From positions 1-63,754 of the forward strand of contig DATKNH010000109.1 in NCBI GenBank assembly GCA_035541455.1: a stretch of 63,754 bases of DNA, written 5' to 3'. The first letter of the stretch is position 1. Every line of letters begins with the position of its first letter. The translations under genes were made by a program, and so were the position numbers. This document shows positions 1-11,000 of the stretch, piece after piece. The notes under the pieces are model-generated. The model was not told the origin of the DNA, searched no databases, and was given only the letters and a program-made list of their open reading frames with translations. Source of the DNA: Syntrophorhabdales bacterium. Its GTDB lineage: Bacteria > Desulfobacterota > Syntrophorhabdia > Syntrophorhabdales > WCHB1-27.

Positions 1-1
1 G

Positions 2-508
2 AGAGTGATTGAACACACGGTGAGCCAGGACGCCGGGGCCATGATCCGTGATGGCATCAAAACGCTCGCGAAACAAGGGGTGTGCACGGAAAAGCTCTGG
101 CCTTACGACATAAGCCAGTTTGCCAATAAGCCTACACCGGCCTGCTACAAGGAAGCCTTGAACTACCAGATCCAGTCCTACCAGAGGATCGACACTGTCG
201 ATGAGATGCGCTCCTGCCTCGCTGACGGCTTCCCGTTCGTATTCGGTTTCACCGTGTATACGAGCTTTGAATCACAACAGGTCGCAAGCACCGGCGTGGT
301 AAACATGCCGGGGCCGGATGAACAGACAATAGGCGGACATGCAGTCGTCGGAGTTGGTTACGACGATTCTCAGAAACGGTTCATTGTAAGAAACTCATGG
401 AGCGACACTTGGGGCATGAAGGGTTACTTCACGATCCCCTACGACTACCTGGGGAACAGAAATCTTGCGGACGACTTCTGGACGATCCGCGCGGGAGAGC
501 AGATGTAG
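2..508 (+). CDS. Papain-like (C1 family) cysteine peptidase, C-terminal part
   Basis: The reading frame is open to the left window edge, so the N-terminus, including the expected catalytic Cys, lies outside. The visible 168 residues carry the second half of a papain fold: the catalytic His in GGHAVVGVGYDD and the active-site Asn in VRNSWSDTWG, at the usual spacing of roughly 18 residues. These motifs are diagnostic of family C1. The protein probably cleaves peptide bonds; substrate and location cannot be told from this fragment. It is followed 70 bp downstream by a phosphoesterase on the same strand, and the next three genes also run the same way. In the context of the large unassigned proteins downstream it could be a processing protease, but that is inference. 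Confidence 0.88.
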   Translation, partial: RVIEHTVSQDAGAMIRDGIKTLAKQGVCTEKLWPYDISQFANKPTPACYKEALNYQIQSYQRIDTVDEMRSCLADGFPFVFGFTVYTSFESQQVASTGVVNMPGPDEQTIGGHAVVGVGYDDSQKRFIVRNSWSDTWGMKGYFTIPYDYLGNRNLADDFWTIRAGEQM

Positions 509-578
509 ACGGGTAGCCAGAGCTGCATCTACGCGAAAAAGGTCCGGGTCGCTGATCATTTTTGAGCAGGGGGGTATT

Positions 579-2144
579 ATGGGAACAGCCGGACAACAGA
601 ATCAGATCGCGGGCACGATCAAGCATGTCTTCGTGCTGATGATGGAGAACCGATCTTTCGATCATCTGCTGGGGTTTGCCGGCCTGGCAGGCCCGGACGC
701 AACAACGGGCCAGCCGACACGCGCGGATGATCTCGTGAGTAATCCCCGCTATAATGTCGATCCGGCTGATCCCGCCACGCAGGTCTTCGCTGCAACGCCT
801 GCGGAGTTTAAAATCTATCCACCTGATCCGGACCCGGGCCACGAGTTCAAGAATGCTCTCATACAGCTGTGCGGCGCCAATGCTGTCTACCCCGACCCCG
901 CCACCAAAAAATATCCCGCGATCGACAACAGCGGATTTATAGCGAGTTATCGGGTAAGCGGCGCACCACAGCCGGCCAAGATCATGAAATGCTTCTCTCC
1001 GGAGCAGGTGCCCGTCATCACCACACTGGCTCGTGAATTTGCGACCTGCGATCGCTGGTTCGCATCCATTCCGGGCCCGACGTGGCCTAATCGTTTTTTT
1101 GTTCACGCTGCTTCCTCCGGAGGTCTTGACGACAGCCCGTCCAGTTTCCACGATCTGACATCAACGCTGCTTTACGGTTACACGTTTCAGAATGGCACGA
1201 TCTACGAACGACTCAATGCCAAAGGCCTCGACTGGAACGTCTTTATGGGTGATGAGCTGCCGCAGGTGTTTGCTATCCACGGCATGCATGAGGCAAGACT
1301 TGAGGGGCATTTCAAGAAGTTTGATCACTTCGAAAAAGCTGTAAACGACCCGCATTTCTCGCCCTCGTATGTTTTCATCGAGCCGAGTTACGGGAATATT
1401 CTGCCCATGACTCCCGGCGATTACACATGCGGAAGCTCACAGCACCCGCTCGATGACGTCACCCGAGGGGAGAAGCTTATTAAGAAGGTATACGAAACGA
1501 TCAGGAATTCTCCGCACTGGAATGAAAGCCTTCTGCTGATCACCTATGATGAACATGGCGGCTTTTACGATCACGCCGCACCACCGTCAACAGTAAGCCC
1601 CGGTGACCGGATCATGGATGACGATAATAATCAAAATAACTTCGATTTTACACAGCTCGGTATCCGGGTGCCGGCTATTGCGGTTTCACCTTTGATTCCG
1701 CGAGCTACGATCGATCACACGGTGTACGATCATTCCTCTGTTCTTGCGACAATCGAAACCATTTTCGGCATCGTTCCCCTGACGAATCGCGACAGTCAAG
1801 CTCATTCTGTGAACCACTTGCTTTCGCTTGCCTCTCCACGGACCGACGCACCCGTCAGCCTTCCTGACCCTCCTGATTCCGGCTTTCGCTGCGAGGAGGA
1901 TACTGAAGATACATCGGTCGCGGTTGACCATATGATGAGGGCCGGTCGTGGCCCTGCGAAACCGGGCCCCATGGAGCCGACGCTTCGCGGTTGGGCCCAT
2001 ATCGCCTTTCTGAGACACAGCCAGCTCATGCCGGAGCCCAACAGGGAAGCGCTCGCCCGGGATTTTCTGAAAATCAGCGATCGGGCCGATGCGCTCAAGT
2101 ACATGAAGGAAGTCAGCGCCACTATACGGATGCTGAAGAGGTAG
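579..2144 (+). CDS. Phospholipase C / phosphoesterase family protein (alkaline phosphatase superfamily)
   Basis: About 521 aa. The N-terminal VFVLMMENRSFDHLLG block is the hallmark of the bacterial phosphatidylcholine-type phospholipase C / AcpA phosphoesterase family (PF04185); the Glu-Asn pair is a metal/phosphate-binding element. A second signature, TYDEHGGFYDHAAPP, supplies the Asp and His ligands near residue 325. The ATG at 579 was chosen because a G-rich ribosome site (agcaggggggt) precedes it; an open frame further upstream overlaps the peptidase gene and lacks homology-like content. No signal peptide or Tat motif is visible, unlike many secreted family members, so the protein may be cytoplasmic or exported by another route. 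Substrate (phospholipid, phosphate ester) is not predictable. Confidence 0.9.
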   Translation: MGTAGQQNQIAGTIKHVFVLMMENRSFDHLLGFAGLAGPDATTGQPTRADDLVSNPRYNVDPADPATQVFAATPAEFKIYPPDPDPGHEFKNALIQLCGANAVYPDPATKKYPAIDNSGFIASYRVSGAPQPAKIMKCFSPEQVPVITTLAREFATCDRWFASIPGPTWPNRFFVHAASSGGLDDSPSSFHDLTSTLLYGYTFQNGTIYERLNAKGLDWNVFMGDELPQVFAIHGMHEARLEGHFKKFDHFEKAVNDPHFSPSYVFIEPSYGNILPMTPGDYTCGSSQHPLDDVTRGEKLIKKVYETIRNSPHWNESLLLITYDEHGGFYDHAAPPSTVSPGDRIMDDDNNQNNFDFTQLGIRVPAIAVSPLIPRATIDHTVYDHSSVLATIETIFGIVPLTNRDSQAHSVNHLLSLASPRTDAPVSLPDPPDSGFRCEEDTEDTSVAVDHMMRAGRGPAKPGPMEPTLRGWAHIAFLRHSQLMPEPNREALARDFLKISDRADALKYMKEVSATIRMLKR

Positions 2145-2184
2145 TGCGCGATGTAGGTACTCGTCCAAGCAAGAGGAGGTGTCG

Positions 2185-2508
2185 ATGGCCACACAACGGG
2201 TACGGACGGTCGGTGAACTGGCTGAGCGAATTGCACGCGATCCGGAATTGGAAAGAAAAGTCAAGGAAGACCCCATCAAGATCATAGCCGCGCTCGCAGC
2301 CCCACCTCAAACCGATGTCTGGGTTTATCGTATAGTTGTCATTGCCCTTGGCCTGATTGTGCTCGGCGCTATGACCGGAGGTATTGTCATGGCGGCGCGC
2401 GGATCAGATCTTCCACAGTTCATCGTTGCGGTCGGATCGGCTGCGGTTGGGGCCCTTACGGGACTGCTAGCGCCTTCTCCTGCCGTTACCGTAGAGAGGC
2501 ACAGGTAG
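2185..2508 (+). CDS. Small two-helix membrane protein, unknown function
   Basis: 107 aa. The start ATG at 2185 follows an AAGAGGAGG ribosome site; a GTG two codons earlier is the alternative. Residues about 8-38 form a charged helix with two DP dipeptides (RDPELERKV, KEDPIKI), followed by two hydrophobic segments separated by a short polar loop (ARGSDLPQ). The second segment and its end (VGSAAVGALTGLLAPSP) resemble small holin-like or phage-associated membrane proteins, but this is only a pattern resemblance. It lies between the phosphoesterase and the first giant gene, probably in one transcript. The DP-rich helix also recalls Nif11/NHLP-type leader helices; no double-Gly cleavage site follows, so I do not call it a precursor. 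Confidence 0.75.
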   Translation: MATQRVRTVGELAERIARDPELERKVKEDPIKIIAALAAPPQTDVWVYRIVVIALGLIVLGAMTGGIVMAARGSDLPQFIVAVGSAAVGALTGLLAPSPAVTVERHR

Positions 2509-2570
2509 TTGAGGGCTGGAGTTGAGGTTGACGCCTATTTTACCAGGAACCCAATCAAAGGGAGTGACCC

Positions 2571-5500
2571 ATGCCTAAGAAAAAAATGTCCGACCAAGAA
2601 CAGGCACTATTTAACTTGCTTGCTGATCTGTCCGGTCATCTGGAAACAACGTCCCGTCATGATGAACGTGCCGTCCGTTCACTCCAGGAGGCCCTGGCCC
2701 AGACGCTTTCCGACGAGACAATCACCGCGATAAAAAACAGTTCCTTCTCTATCGAGCAGTCAGATCTTTTCTTCACTGATGCCATTGCGGAACATGAAGC
2801 GACGCGTCTGAAGGCTCTGGCTGCCAGGACCGTGAAAGAAGCCGGCAAGGAGAAGCTGCGGGTCTTCGTGCGGGATGTGCCGGTACGCAGCACACAGATT
2901 GCAGGTTCTGTTCCCTTGTGGGCCGGTGGCGCAGCCGTCGATAAAACCCTGGGCCCCTTCCTCAACAAGGACGGACGAAAGCTCTGGTTCGACTTTTACA
3001 AGATTGAGGTGCTGGTCGCGCTCTACATTGCAGGGCAAGCTGATCCGGCAATCCTCTTTGATGTTTCTGTGCGCAAGAAGATCATCAATAAGACATTACC
3101 CCCGGTCGTCAACCCGGCGGCGAAATACAAACTGGTACCCGACAGCGTCTGGATCAATTCCCGGATATTCGCCGCCAACGCACCTGCCGGATTCTTCACA
3201 CCGTTGCGCATCAAGGGCGGCGAACTTGCCTTGAGCGTGCCGCCGCAGATCGTGAACGGCAAACTGACGATTGCTCCCACAACGGTCGTGACGGTGAAAC
3301 TGGACCTGAACCAGCCTGCAGTGACAGACGCAGACCCTTCGAGCCCTTACGGTCAGGACGCGCGCAACGAGATTCTCAATCTGCCGACGCACATCTCTTT
3401 TCATTTTTCCGGAAGCGCAAGCAGTATCGATGCAATTGCTGATAACCCGCACTGGAGTGTCTACGGTCATCTTGCTGATTTTAAATGGAACAAGAAGGGC
3501 GCATCCACGTACGATCCGGTATTGAACCGCGTTCTTCTTCCTTTCACCTGCTCCAGGAAGACATTTGCCATTCGCGATTGCCGCTCACCCTTCACCACGT
3601 TTGCCGGTGAAGCCGACATCCAGTGGGCAGCGTGGGCATTGCCCTGCGCGCAGGTCGACGTGACTAAGCCAGCGCCGGCAGCAGGCATCGGCGGCATGGC
3701 CATCGGTTGTGCACAAGGCGTAACCGTGCAATGGACCGGTCTCCAGGGCGGTGACATCAACCTCACCAAGCCGTATGTGCTCGCCGACGTGGGAAGAATC
3801 AACGTGACCGATCTCTCCGCGGGCAATCTCTTCTGTACGCAGGAATACAAGCTCTGGAAGGATGACGTCAATCCCTTCGGCTCCACCATCGATCTGCAGT
3901 ACACCAATCTCTTCCCCTTTGTCTTTAACACATTCGCGAATGGCAACGAAGCCCTGCTCGCGCTCGTCAACACGAATCCTTTACTGGACAGGCCTGTGAC
4001 CGTAACCGGGCAGCCGTTTGATATCCACTCGAAAAAGTCGGTGCTGGTCCTGGCTGTCAACAAGGCATTCAAGCTGATCTACCTCTACGATGATAACATA
4101 CTCTTTGATAATTACGATCCCGGCAAACTGAAAGAGACGTTGCCGCAGCCCGTTGCTGTGGCGCTGCAGAATGCATTGTTCAAAGTGAGCCCTGTCAATG
4201 GCTGCCTGCTCTTCGGGTTCCTGGCCGATGATATGGTGCAGGTCGAGAGAGGAATTCTATTCCTCACGTTCGGCATGTACGCGTATCTGCCAACGCTGCC
4301 TGACCCGTATGCGGCGAACCTGAACAGGTTGAAGTACCAGTTCGGCAGGCGCGCAGTCATCGGAAACACCGTGCTCACCGGGCAGACGATATGGCTCTGG
4401 CTGGTCTGCCAGATCGCGTGGCAGCCGGCATCACCCGATACAGATACGGTTGATGTCTCCTTCCATTTCGCGCCGCTGGAGAATCAGTTCCAGGTGAGCA
4501 CGCCGGCGGGAGGCCCTGTGCAGCCTGTCACGCAGCCAACCCGTGCGCCCTTTATCCGGACGGACCTCAGCAATCATCCTTTCGTGCGACTCTTCAGTGT
4601 GCAGGCAATCGACGCGCCAACGCAGGCTACAGAGCAGTCGGCGCAGGCTGCGGCCTCAGCAGGCGACGTAAAGCCGATGATGTTCTTACCGGGCCTGCCC
4701 GATTACCAGGCCATTTGGGATCGGCAGTTCTCCTTTCTCGAGGGGGATGTCTTTGCGCTGCTGGATGTGAGCAGTAATGCCGACCAGATGGGCGTCAGCT
4801 TCGCATGGTTCGGCGACAAACGGATGGCTATGCTGCAGACGTTCGCTGTGGTCACGAACGAAGCTGCCTCGGCAGCGCCCGCTGAGTTCCCGGTGCAGGT
4901 GAAAGGCCTCGATGTGGTGGCGCGGGGTTACTTCGTGCGTGCCTTTACTGTGCCGCTCATTTCGTGGGAGCCGATTCTCAATCTGACGGCACCGGAAAAA
5001 CCCGGCGATCCGCCTGTGCCGCTCAACTACTATCCGGATGATGGCGGGCCCACGAAGATCATGAACAACAGCGCGCAATTCGTGCCCATAGCGCCTATCC
5101 CTGTGTCCGACTTTCTCATCCAGGCCTACAAGACAGAGCCGAATAATATCACAGCCGCGTATTCCACCCTGCCATTCGGGCTTAGGACACTCGCTTTTCT
5201 CTACAAGACCAATAAGAGCCAGTCGCAAAAACCTGACCTTCAGCCTGCACAGCCGTCGTTTGCTGATGATCTGAAAGGCGGAATCCAGTTTCAACTGACT
5301 GCAGGCTCCGGTTTCAACAGCGACGAAGACAACATGTTCCGCGGCTACACCCTGCAGACCAATAATGTGCTCGACTCGAGCGGACAAAAGACCGATGCGA
5401 GCACGCTGGGCTACGATGTCTCGGTCATATTCAACGGAGAATTTTTCGAGCCGGTGCAAGCGACGCTGGATGACCAGCGGGGCGTGCCCGTCACACGCAT

Positions 5501-7913
5501 GGATGTGAGCGGCTACGGCGGCAGCATCATCAGCAACTGGGTCAATACCAAAGCGCAGTTCGCCAGCACAAGCCAGGCAAAGTTCGACGTGTTCGTGGGC
5601 AGGTGCAGCCACGAAGTCATACAGGTAAAAAGTATCCTCTACCCGTGGGGTATTAGGGTTGTGCGCACGATCACCCTGTTCCGTGTGGGTAGCGGTTACG
5701 TCTACCGCTATGACAGCGGCTGGAGAGCGGAAAGCGACGGAAAGTTCGACTTCACGTTCCAATATCATACCAACCCGAGCGACCCCAACGACACCCCGAA
5801 AACAGCCATGCCATACAGCATACATCCGGGTGTGGTACAGGGGCTCTTCAACGTACAGAACATACGGTCGGCGGTAAAGGACGTCGCGCCCTTTCTCTTC
5901 ACCATGGACATCACCGGTTTTTATCAGGTGGACCCGGCGACCAACCGGATCGAACCGTACGTCAACGCGCCCACGCCGGTCGATGTTAACCTTCAGTCTG
6001 TCTATTTCGACGCAGACCTCCAGGTTGAAAATGTGGTGCAAGGACAGTCCGGCGGCCTTGTGCCCGGGAAGAAGATTCTCGGATTTGTCCAACTCGCTCC
6101 GCGCGGCATACCGCTTACACCTCAGGGCTTCCAGGCTCTGCTTGCGCGCCAGTTCGGTTCCATCGGAGGGCCAATCGACTGTATCGTCGACATCGGCAAG
6201 AACGGACAAAAAATGCGTATCAACTGGGTCGACGTGAACAATTCGACTGACGCAACCAACACGAAACCCGTATTTGCCGCGGCGATCCGCGGTAACGTGA
6301 TTCTGCCCAAGGACGGATCGTGGAGCATGGTGACGCATGCGCAGGCTACAGGAGATGTGACGCCGCTGCCGGACGCCGTGACTGTGCCGCTTATCCGCAT
6401 AGGCGAACTGGCCGCGGACCTGACGTATCCGGATACGGATCTTTTGCGTATCGCCAACCCCACGGAACTGCTGCGCGCACCGATGAATGACACGGTCAAC
6501 TTCGGCTTCCTGCAAAGCACCAATACGCAGAAAGTGCTCTTCCTTACGCCCTCTTTCGCGAAGCAATTGACGGACACAGTCCCTGGCAAGCTCCTGAGTA
6601 AGACGCCGCCGCTCTTTGCCGATGCCTATCGGATCATCAGTTCTAAAGGCATCTTTCCCAATATCGGCGATGCGTTGAGCAACTTCGGTGATGCAATTGC
6701 TTTGACCAAGGATTTCGTGAAGAATCCTTTGACGGATGGCGGTACGCAGGTGCTGGAGCTGATGGGCATTAACACACCCGATGGTGTAACGAGGCTGCAG
6801 CAGGACGGTTACAAGCTGCTCAATGCTGCAAAAAACTTCGACCTGCCCAGCACAGCCTGGTACCTGATTAACGAAGACTATTTAAAAGTCTATGTAGAGT
6901 ACAAGGCAGACACACAGAACAGGGACGGCTCAACACAGGCGAGGACGGGCAGTCTCAATTACGACGTGGACTCGTTTGCATCGAGCGTGGCAGACCGTTG
7001 GAAGAGCCGCCTCGACAATCTCGCGATGGTGGTCGATCTCGGGCCGTTCAGCCGTCTCATGCTCGTGAAAGGGAACTTTAATGCTAATGACGGTGCGGAA
7101 GCAAGCTACGAAGGCGATGCAAGTGATGCTGATTTTCCTTCGCCCCAGCTTTCGTTCAGCAAAGACCTTCAGCCGGTCATTGATATCCTTCAGATACTTG
7201 AGGATCTGCAGGGCGAGAACTATGCCGACGCGATCAAGAAGGGCCTCAAGATAGCCATGAGCAATGACGCGGACAGCTGGGAGTACAAATTCGAAGCGTC
7301 AAAAGAGATACCCGTGGTGAAATTCCCGGTTCCTGACGCTGTCTATAACGATCCCAACACGCCTTTCAAACTGGAAGCATCGCTCAAGGTAAGCATGTAT
7401 TTCAATGCGGCGCTCTCCACCGCCGCGATTGGAGACCCGAAGAAACTGCTGCCGACCGCAGGCGCTTCCCTCGATTTCTACGGACGCCTCTCGGTCATGT
7501 GTGTATCGCTCAGCGTGGCGACGATCTATGCCGTAGGGCAGGTTAACCTGGGCATTGCCGCAGACACGAAGGTTGGTCCGTCGCTCACGATGAAATTCGG
7601 CTTTGGCGCGCAGATCGTGGTTGGCCTGCCGGTTGTCGGAAATGTGAGCGTGCTCTATATGGCAGGTGTCGAGATCTACGCTGACTCGACAAAGCTGAAC
7701 GTCTCCGCATTCCTCCTGTTCCAGGGCCAGGCAGAGCTGCTCGGAGGCCTTGTCGGCGTCACCATCACCATTGAAGCGAAAGGAACGATCTCGAGAAGCA
7801 GCGACAGGACCGATTGCGCGGCACAGGTTACGTTCGGATTGGATATCAGCATCTTCCTCGTGATCGACATCAGTTTCAGCACGTCCTGGCAGGAACAGAG
7901 GCAGATAGCATGA
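2571..7913 (+). CDS. Very large protein (1780 aa) of unknown function
   Basis: A single uninterrupted frame of 1780 codons with ATG at 2571 and an AAAGGGAG ribosome site 7 bases ahead. I recognise no catalytic domain. The first 110 residues are helical and charged; the rest is mainly beta-type sequence with many Gly, Pro, Asn and aromatic residues, and the last ~170 residues are alternating hydrophobic strands with few charges (for example VGLPVVGNVSVLYMAGVEIY) ending in SFSTSWQEQRQIA, which could form an oligomeric or barrel-like structure. There is no signal peptide and Cys is scarce. The gene is followed 130 bp downstream by another giant gene, suggesting that the two products act together. 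Options include a surface or particle protein, a toxin-like assembly or a storage scaffold; none can be proved here. Confidence 0.85.
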   Translation: MPKKKMSDQEQALFNLLADLSGHLETTSRHDERAVRSLQEALAQTLSDETITAIKNSSFSIEQSDLFFTDAIAEHEATRLKALAARTVKEAGKEKLRVFVRDVPVRSTQIAGSVPLWAGGAAVDKTLGPFLNKDGRKLWFDFYKIEVLVALYIAGQADPAILFDVSVRKKIINKTLPPVVNPAAKYKLVPDSVWINSRIFAANAPAGFFTPLRIKGGELALSVPPQIVNGKLTIAPTTVVTVKLDLNQPAVTDADPSSPYGQDARNEILNLPTHISFHFSGSASSIDAIADNPHWSVYGHLADFKWNKKGASTYDPVLNRVLLPFTCSRKTFAIRDCRSPFTTFAGEADIQWAAWALPCAQVDVTKPAPAAGIGGMAIGCAQGVTVQWTGLQGGDINLTKPYVLADVGRINVTDLSAGNLFCTQEYKLWKDDVNPFGSTIDLQYTNLFPFVFNTFANGNEALLALVNTNPLLDRPVTVTGQPFDIHSKKSVLVLAVNKAFKLIYLYDDNILFDNYDPGKLKETLPQPVAVALQNALFKVSPVNGCLLFGFLADDMVQVERGILFLTFGMYAYLPTLPDPYAANLNRLKYQFGRRAVIGNTVLTGQTIWLWLVCQIAWQPASPDTDTVDVSFHFAPLENQFQVSTPAGGPVQPVTQPTRAPFIRTDLSNHPFVRLFSVQAIDAPTQATEQSAQAAASAGDVKPMMFLPGLPDYQAIWDRQFSFLEGDVFALLDVSSNADQMGVSFAWFGDKRMAMLQTFAVVTNEAASAAPAEFPVQVKGLDVVARGYFVRAFTVPLISWEPILNLTAPEKPGDPPVPLNYYPDDGGPTKIMNNSAQFVPIAPIPVSDFLIQAYKTEPNNITAAYSTLPFGLRTLAFLYKTNKSQSQKPDLQPAQPSFADDLKGGIQFQLTAGSGFNSDEDNMFRGYTLQTNNVLDSSGQKTDASTLGYDVSVIFNGEFFEPVQATLDDQRGVPVTRMDVSGYGGSIISNWVNTKAQFASTSQAKFDVFVGRCSHEVIQVKSILYPWGIRVVRTITLFRVGSGYVYRYDSGWRAESDGKFDFTFQYHTNPSDPNDTPKTAMPYSIHPGVVQGLFNVQNIRSAVKDVAPFLFTMDITGFYQVDPATNRIEPYVNAPTPVDVNLQSVYFDADLQVENVVQGQSGGLVPGKKILGFVQLAPRGIPLTPQGFQALLARQFGSIGGPIDCIVDIGKNGQKMRINWVDVNNSTDATNTKPVFAAAIRGNVILPKDGSWSMVTHAQATGDVTPLPDAVTVPLIRIGELAADLTYPDTDLLRIANPTELLRAPMNDTVNFGFLQSTNTQKVLFLTPSFAKQLTDTVPGKLLSKTPPLFADAYRIISSKGIFPNIGDALSNFGDAIALTKDFVKNPLTDGGTQVLELMGINTPDGVTRLQQDGYKLLNAAKNFDLPSTAWYLINEDYLKVYVEYKADTQNRDGSTQARTGSLNYDVDSFASSVADRWKSRLDNLAMVVDLGPFSRLMLVKGNFNANDGAEASYEGDASDADFPSPQLSFSKDLQPVIDILQILEDLQGENYADAIKKGLKIAMSNDADSWEYKFEASKEIPVVKFPVPDAVYNDPNTPFKLEASLKVSMYFNAALSTAAIGDPKKLLPTAGASLDFYGRLSVMCVSLSVATIYAVGQVNLGIAADTKVGPSLTMKFGFGAQIVVGLPVVGNVSVLYMAGVEIYADSTKLNVSAFLLFQGQAELLGGLVGVTITIEAKGTISRSSDRTDCAAQVTFGLDISIFLVIDISFSTSWQEQRQIA

Positions 7914-7995
7914 TGGAGCGAAGGAAACAGTTAGCAGTGAGCAGTCTTTATTTTCGGATGCTTCGCTCTTTCAGATCCAGGACCCGTGTCCGGGT

Positions 7996-8009
7996 ACCCG
8001 CATGCGGGT
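7996..8009. repeat. 14-bp perfect palindrome between the two giant genes
   Basis: The sequence ACCCGCATGCGGGT reads the same on both strands and lies in the 130-bp spacer between the 1780-aa and 1379-aa genes, about 35 bp before the second start codon. It overlaps a GGGTACCC palindrome at 7992-7999. It may form an RNA hairpin that stabilises or attenuates the message, or bind a protein. No T-run follows, so it is not an obvious terminator. Confidence 0.45.
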
Positions 8010-8043
8010 GTTCCCATGACCCTATCTTTTCAAGGAGCTACTC

Positions 8044-11000
8044 ATGGAACCGAACAGAAGATTTGCCATACTGACCTTTCCCCAGTTCTTTGACGGCAGC
8101 GTACTGAACGTCAACATTGTCTTCCTTCCCCGTAACCAGAACCCGGTGACCGCCGCCATTACGGCGGCGGCTCCCATGCCCGATGCGCCGGCATTTGCCG
8201 ACGCAAAGCTCTCGTTCGTGGCGAAGATCATCACGGGGCTTTCAGGATTGCCGGGCACTGTGCCCAGCCTTCCTCCCGTTGCATTGTCAACAGCGCAGCC
8301 TGCCCAGGCAAGGCCTATCTTCCAGGCGCTCGCCGATCAGTTTCAGATCAGTAACCTGGGTGTGCAGAACACGAACCTCAACATCAACGCTTTCCCCGGG
8401 AAAGCGCCTGACCCGGTTGATCAGGATCATTCCGTCAAGAAATACCTGCCCCTCTCGTACCGCCAATCTTTCAACTTCGTCGCCCCAAGGACCCGCAACG
8501 CGCTCATCGATGACACGTACCATTGCGCAGTGCGCGGCGCCGGACCCAGCCCGGGTTTTACGCAATCACCGGAGGCGATAAGCTGGGGACAGGTCTTCGC
8601 GCATATCATGCGGCAGCCCCTCCTTGCAGAATCGGTCGGCATGATCTATCACGCGCAGCTCGCGATCGACGCAAGCTATTTCCCGAAAGGCGGATGGCTT
8701 TACATCGACCTCGCCGATTCCAGCGACTACAGGGCGCAGCAGAAGGTGGATGATACCTTCATCAGAAAATACGCGGCTCGTATCCCTGCGCTGACGATTG
8801 GCGTCGAGCGGAGCGTCTTCGCAGCCGTGCTCTTTCCGGTGCTGCCGGTTCCCGCTCCGGGCAATTACGATCAACTTTTCATAGAAGCCGGAGAGTATGA
8901 CGACGGGTTCGCGAAGATCGTCCACGGCTTCCAGCCGGTGAGCGACAACCTGCTTCTGGAGGAGAGCGACGGTTTTCATCCCACCAAGGAGATAGGCATA
9001 CGCCTCGGCTGGGATGACGAACAGATCCTGATCTGGTACATGCGCCAGCTCATGGAAGATCCGAGCGTGGGCCCGAACCAGCGGATCGACGCCCCGATCG
9101 GCGCATCAGGCTACAGGATCGATGTGAGGGAACAACCTGTACCGCCTGCACCTGCCGACCCCTGGCAATCATTGAATGAAGTGAGCAGCAAGGCGCCCCT
9201 CGTCGTTGCCGATCCGGTGACGAACAATGTTGTCACGCTCGGCGATTTCACTGATAAGGAGATCAACTATCAGGTATATCCCATCCAGCTGGATGGCGAC
9301 ACGACAAAGAACTATTGGCTCCCCATGTATTTTGCCAACTGGAACGGCAAATCAATGGTGCTGCCTGATGGCGATGCAGCAGCCATCTACCAGAACCAGG
9401 ACGTAAAACCTGATCCGTCCACGAATGTAAAAGGCGGACCAGCCAACAACCTGAACAAGCTATATACGGCGGCACCCATCACGACGCCGCTCCAATACGG
9501 AAACATCTATCAGTTCCGCGTGCGCATGGGCGACATGAGCGGCGGCGGGCCCGCATCCGATAAGGACCCGGCGTACCAGAGCGTATCGCAGATAGCGACC
9601 GTACATTTCAAGCGCTTTGTCGCACCGACCACAATACAGATCGACAACCTGCCCGTGAATACGGATCAGCAGTACTACTCCGGTGGAAGTCTGGCCATCA
9701 AGAGGCCGCTCCTCGGCTACCCCGCGGTTGTCTTCACCGGCAAGTACGTTGACCCTGTCAGCCTGCTGAAGCAGGCCTCCATCGATATGGCAGGCAAGGA
9801 AGCCTTCGGCATTCCAGATCCTGATGTGGGGAGCGTTGAGATCACCGTAGAGCTTCAGACCCTGAAAATGGACAACCTGATGAGTGTGTCAGGCAAAGAA
9901 GCCTACATAAAGTTCTATACAACCACCAGGAAATTTCCGAACCTGTCGCCCACGTTCGACGATCAACTGATTATTTCTCTCGACTATAGAGATTGTCATG
10001 TGCTCAATTTCGGTGACCCGACCGACCTGGGTGATCTGGGAGTAACACAGGCCCAGATAGATGCCATGGATGGGCTGCCCCTGCCGACTGCCAGAACCAT
10101 ACGCCTGACCATACGCGCGCTCTGCGACGAGAGGGCCGGCTACTATGGGCTCGAAGAGCCCGATCCCGACTTCAATACCCGTTACGGCAGGACGATTGAG
10201 TTCCAGCTCTACAAGGAATCGACCGATGAAAGGGCGTTGTTCCTCAATACCGGCGCAGCAGCGCAGACTCAGGGAATCTATCTGCAGCCCGATCCGCCCG
10301 CAGTCTTCAACGGCAACCTTGCAAGCATCCTCTTCGGCAATGAAGTGGCCAAGCCACCGGATATGATCCAGCGTTTAGCGCAGCAGTTGGGCGTTGAAAA
10401 CAACGGGCTGACGCTGGTCGGCAAGAAAGGCACACGCGTGCAGTTCGGCTGCTCGCAAAGGGTCCGCCACACACTCTCTCCTGATAATTCATCCATCACC
10501 TTTGCCAGCAAAGGAGATCTCGCAAACCACTGGCTCTCCTGCATCACTCTGGAACTGGACAGGGACTGGACCTGGGATGCACTGGAAGACTATAGCCTCG
10601 TCATCCAGAGGAAGAAACGCTTCAGGGATGATCCTGTGAGTGATACGGAAATTCTTGAAGTCGGTGCTGTGGAAATCAAGAGGACAGCATCACTCAATGC
10701 GCTGCAGGCGGCTGACCGCAGCAGCACCTTCATAATCTTCATCGATGCCGTGGAACCGAAGAGTACACTCATGCAGCCAGCCCCGCATGGTCATGATCCG
10801 CGCTTTCCTGACCTGATCGAACTGGAGTATACAATCCAGGTCCAGTTCAAGCAGAACCATGGCTCAGAAAATGATGGTGACCTGGTGCTGCCTCTGGAGT
10901 TGCCGATAACGCTTCCGCCGTCGCAGGTACCGAAGATCGTTTCTGCGGGCATTGCACTCTCTCCGTACACGCGCAATCGGAAATACTCTACGACCCAGCC

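Noticed and set aside
4686-6566. Minus-strand frame of 626 codons inside the 1780-aa gene
   Set aside because: It is fully opposite a longer frame with a ribosome site, and its translation is Arg/His-rich and low in structure, typical of antisense to GC-rich coding DNA.
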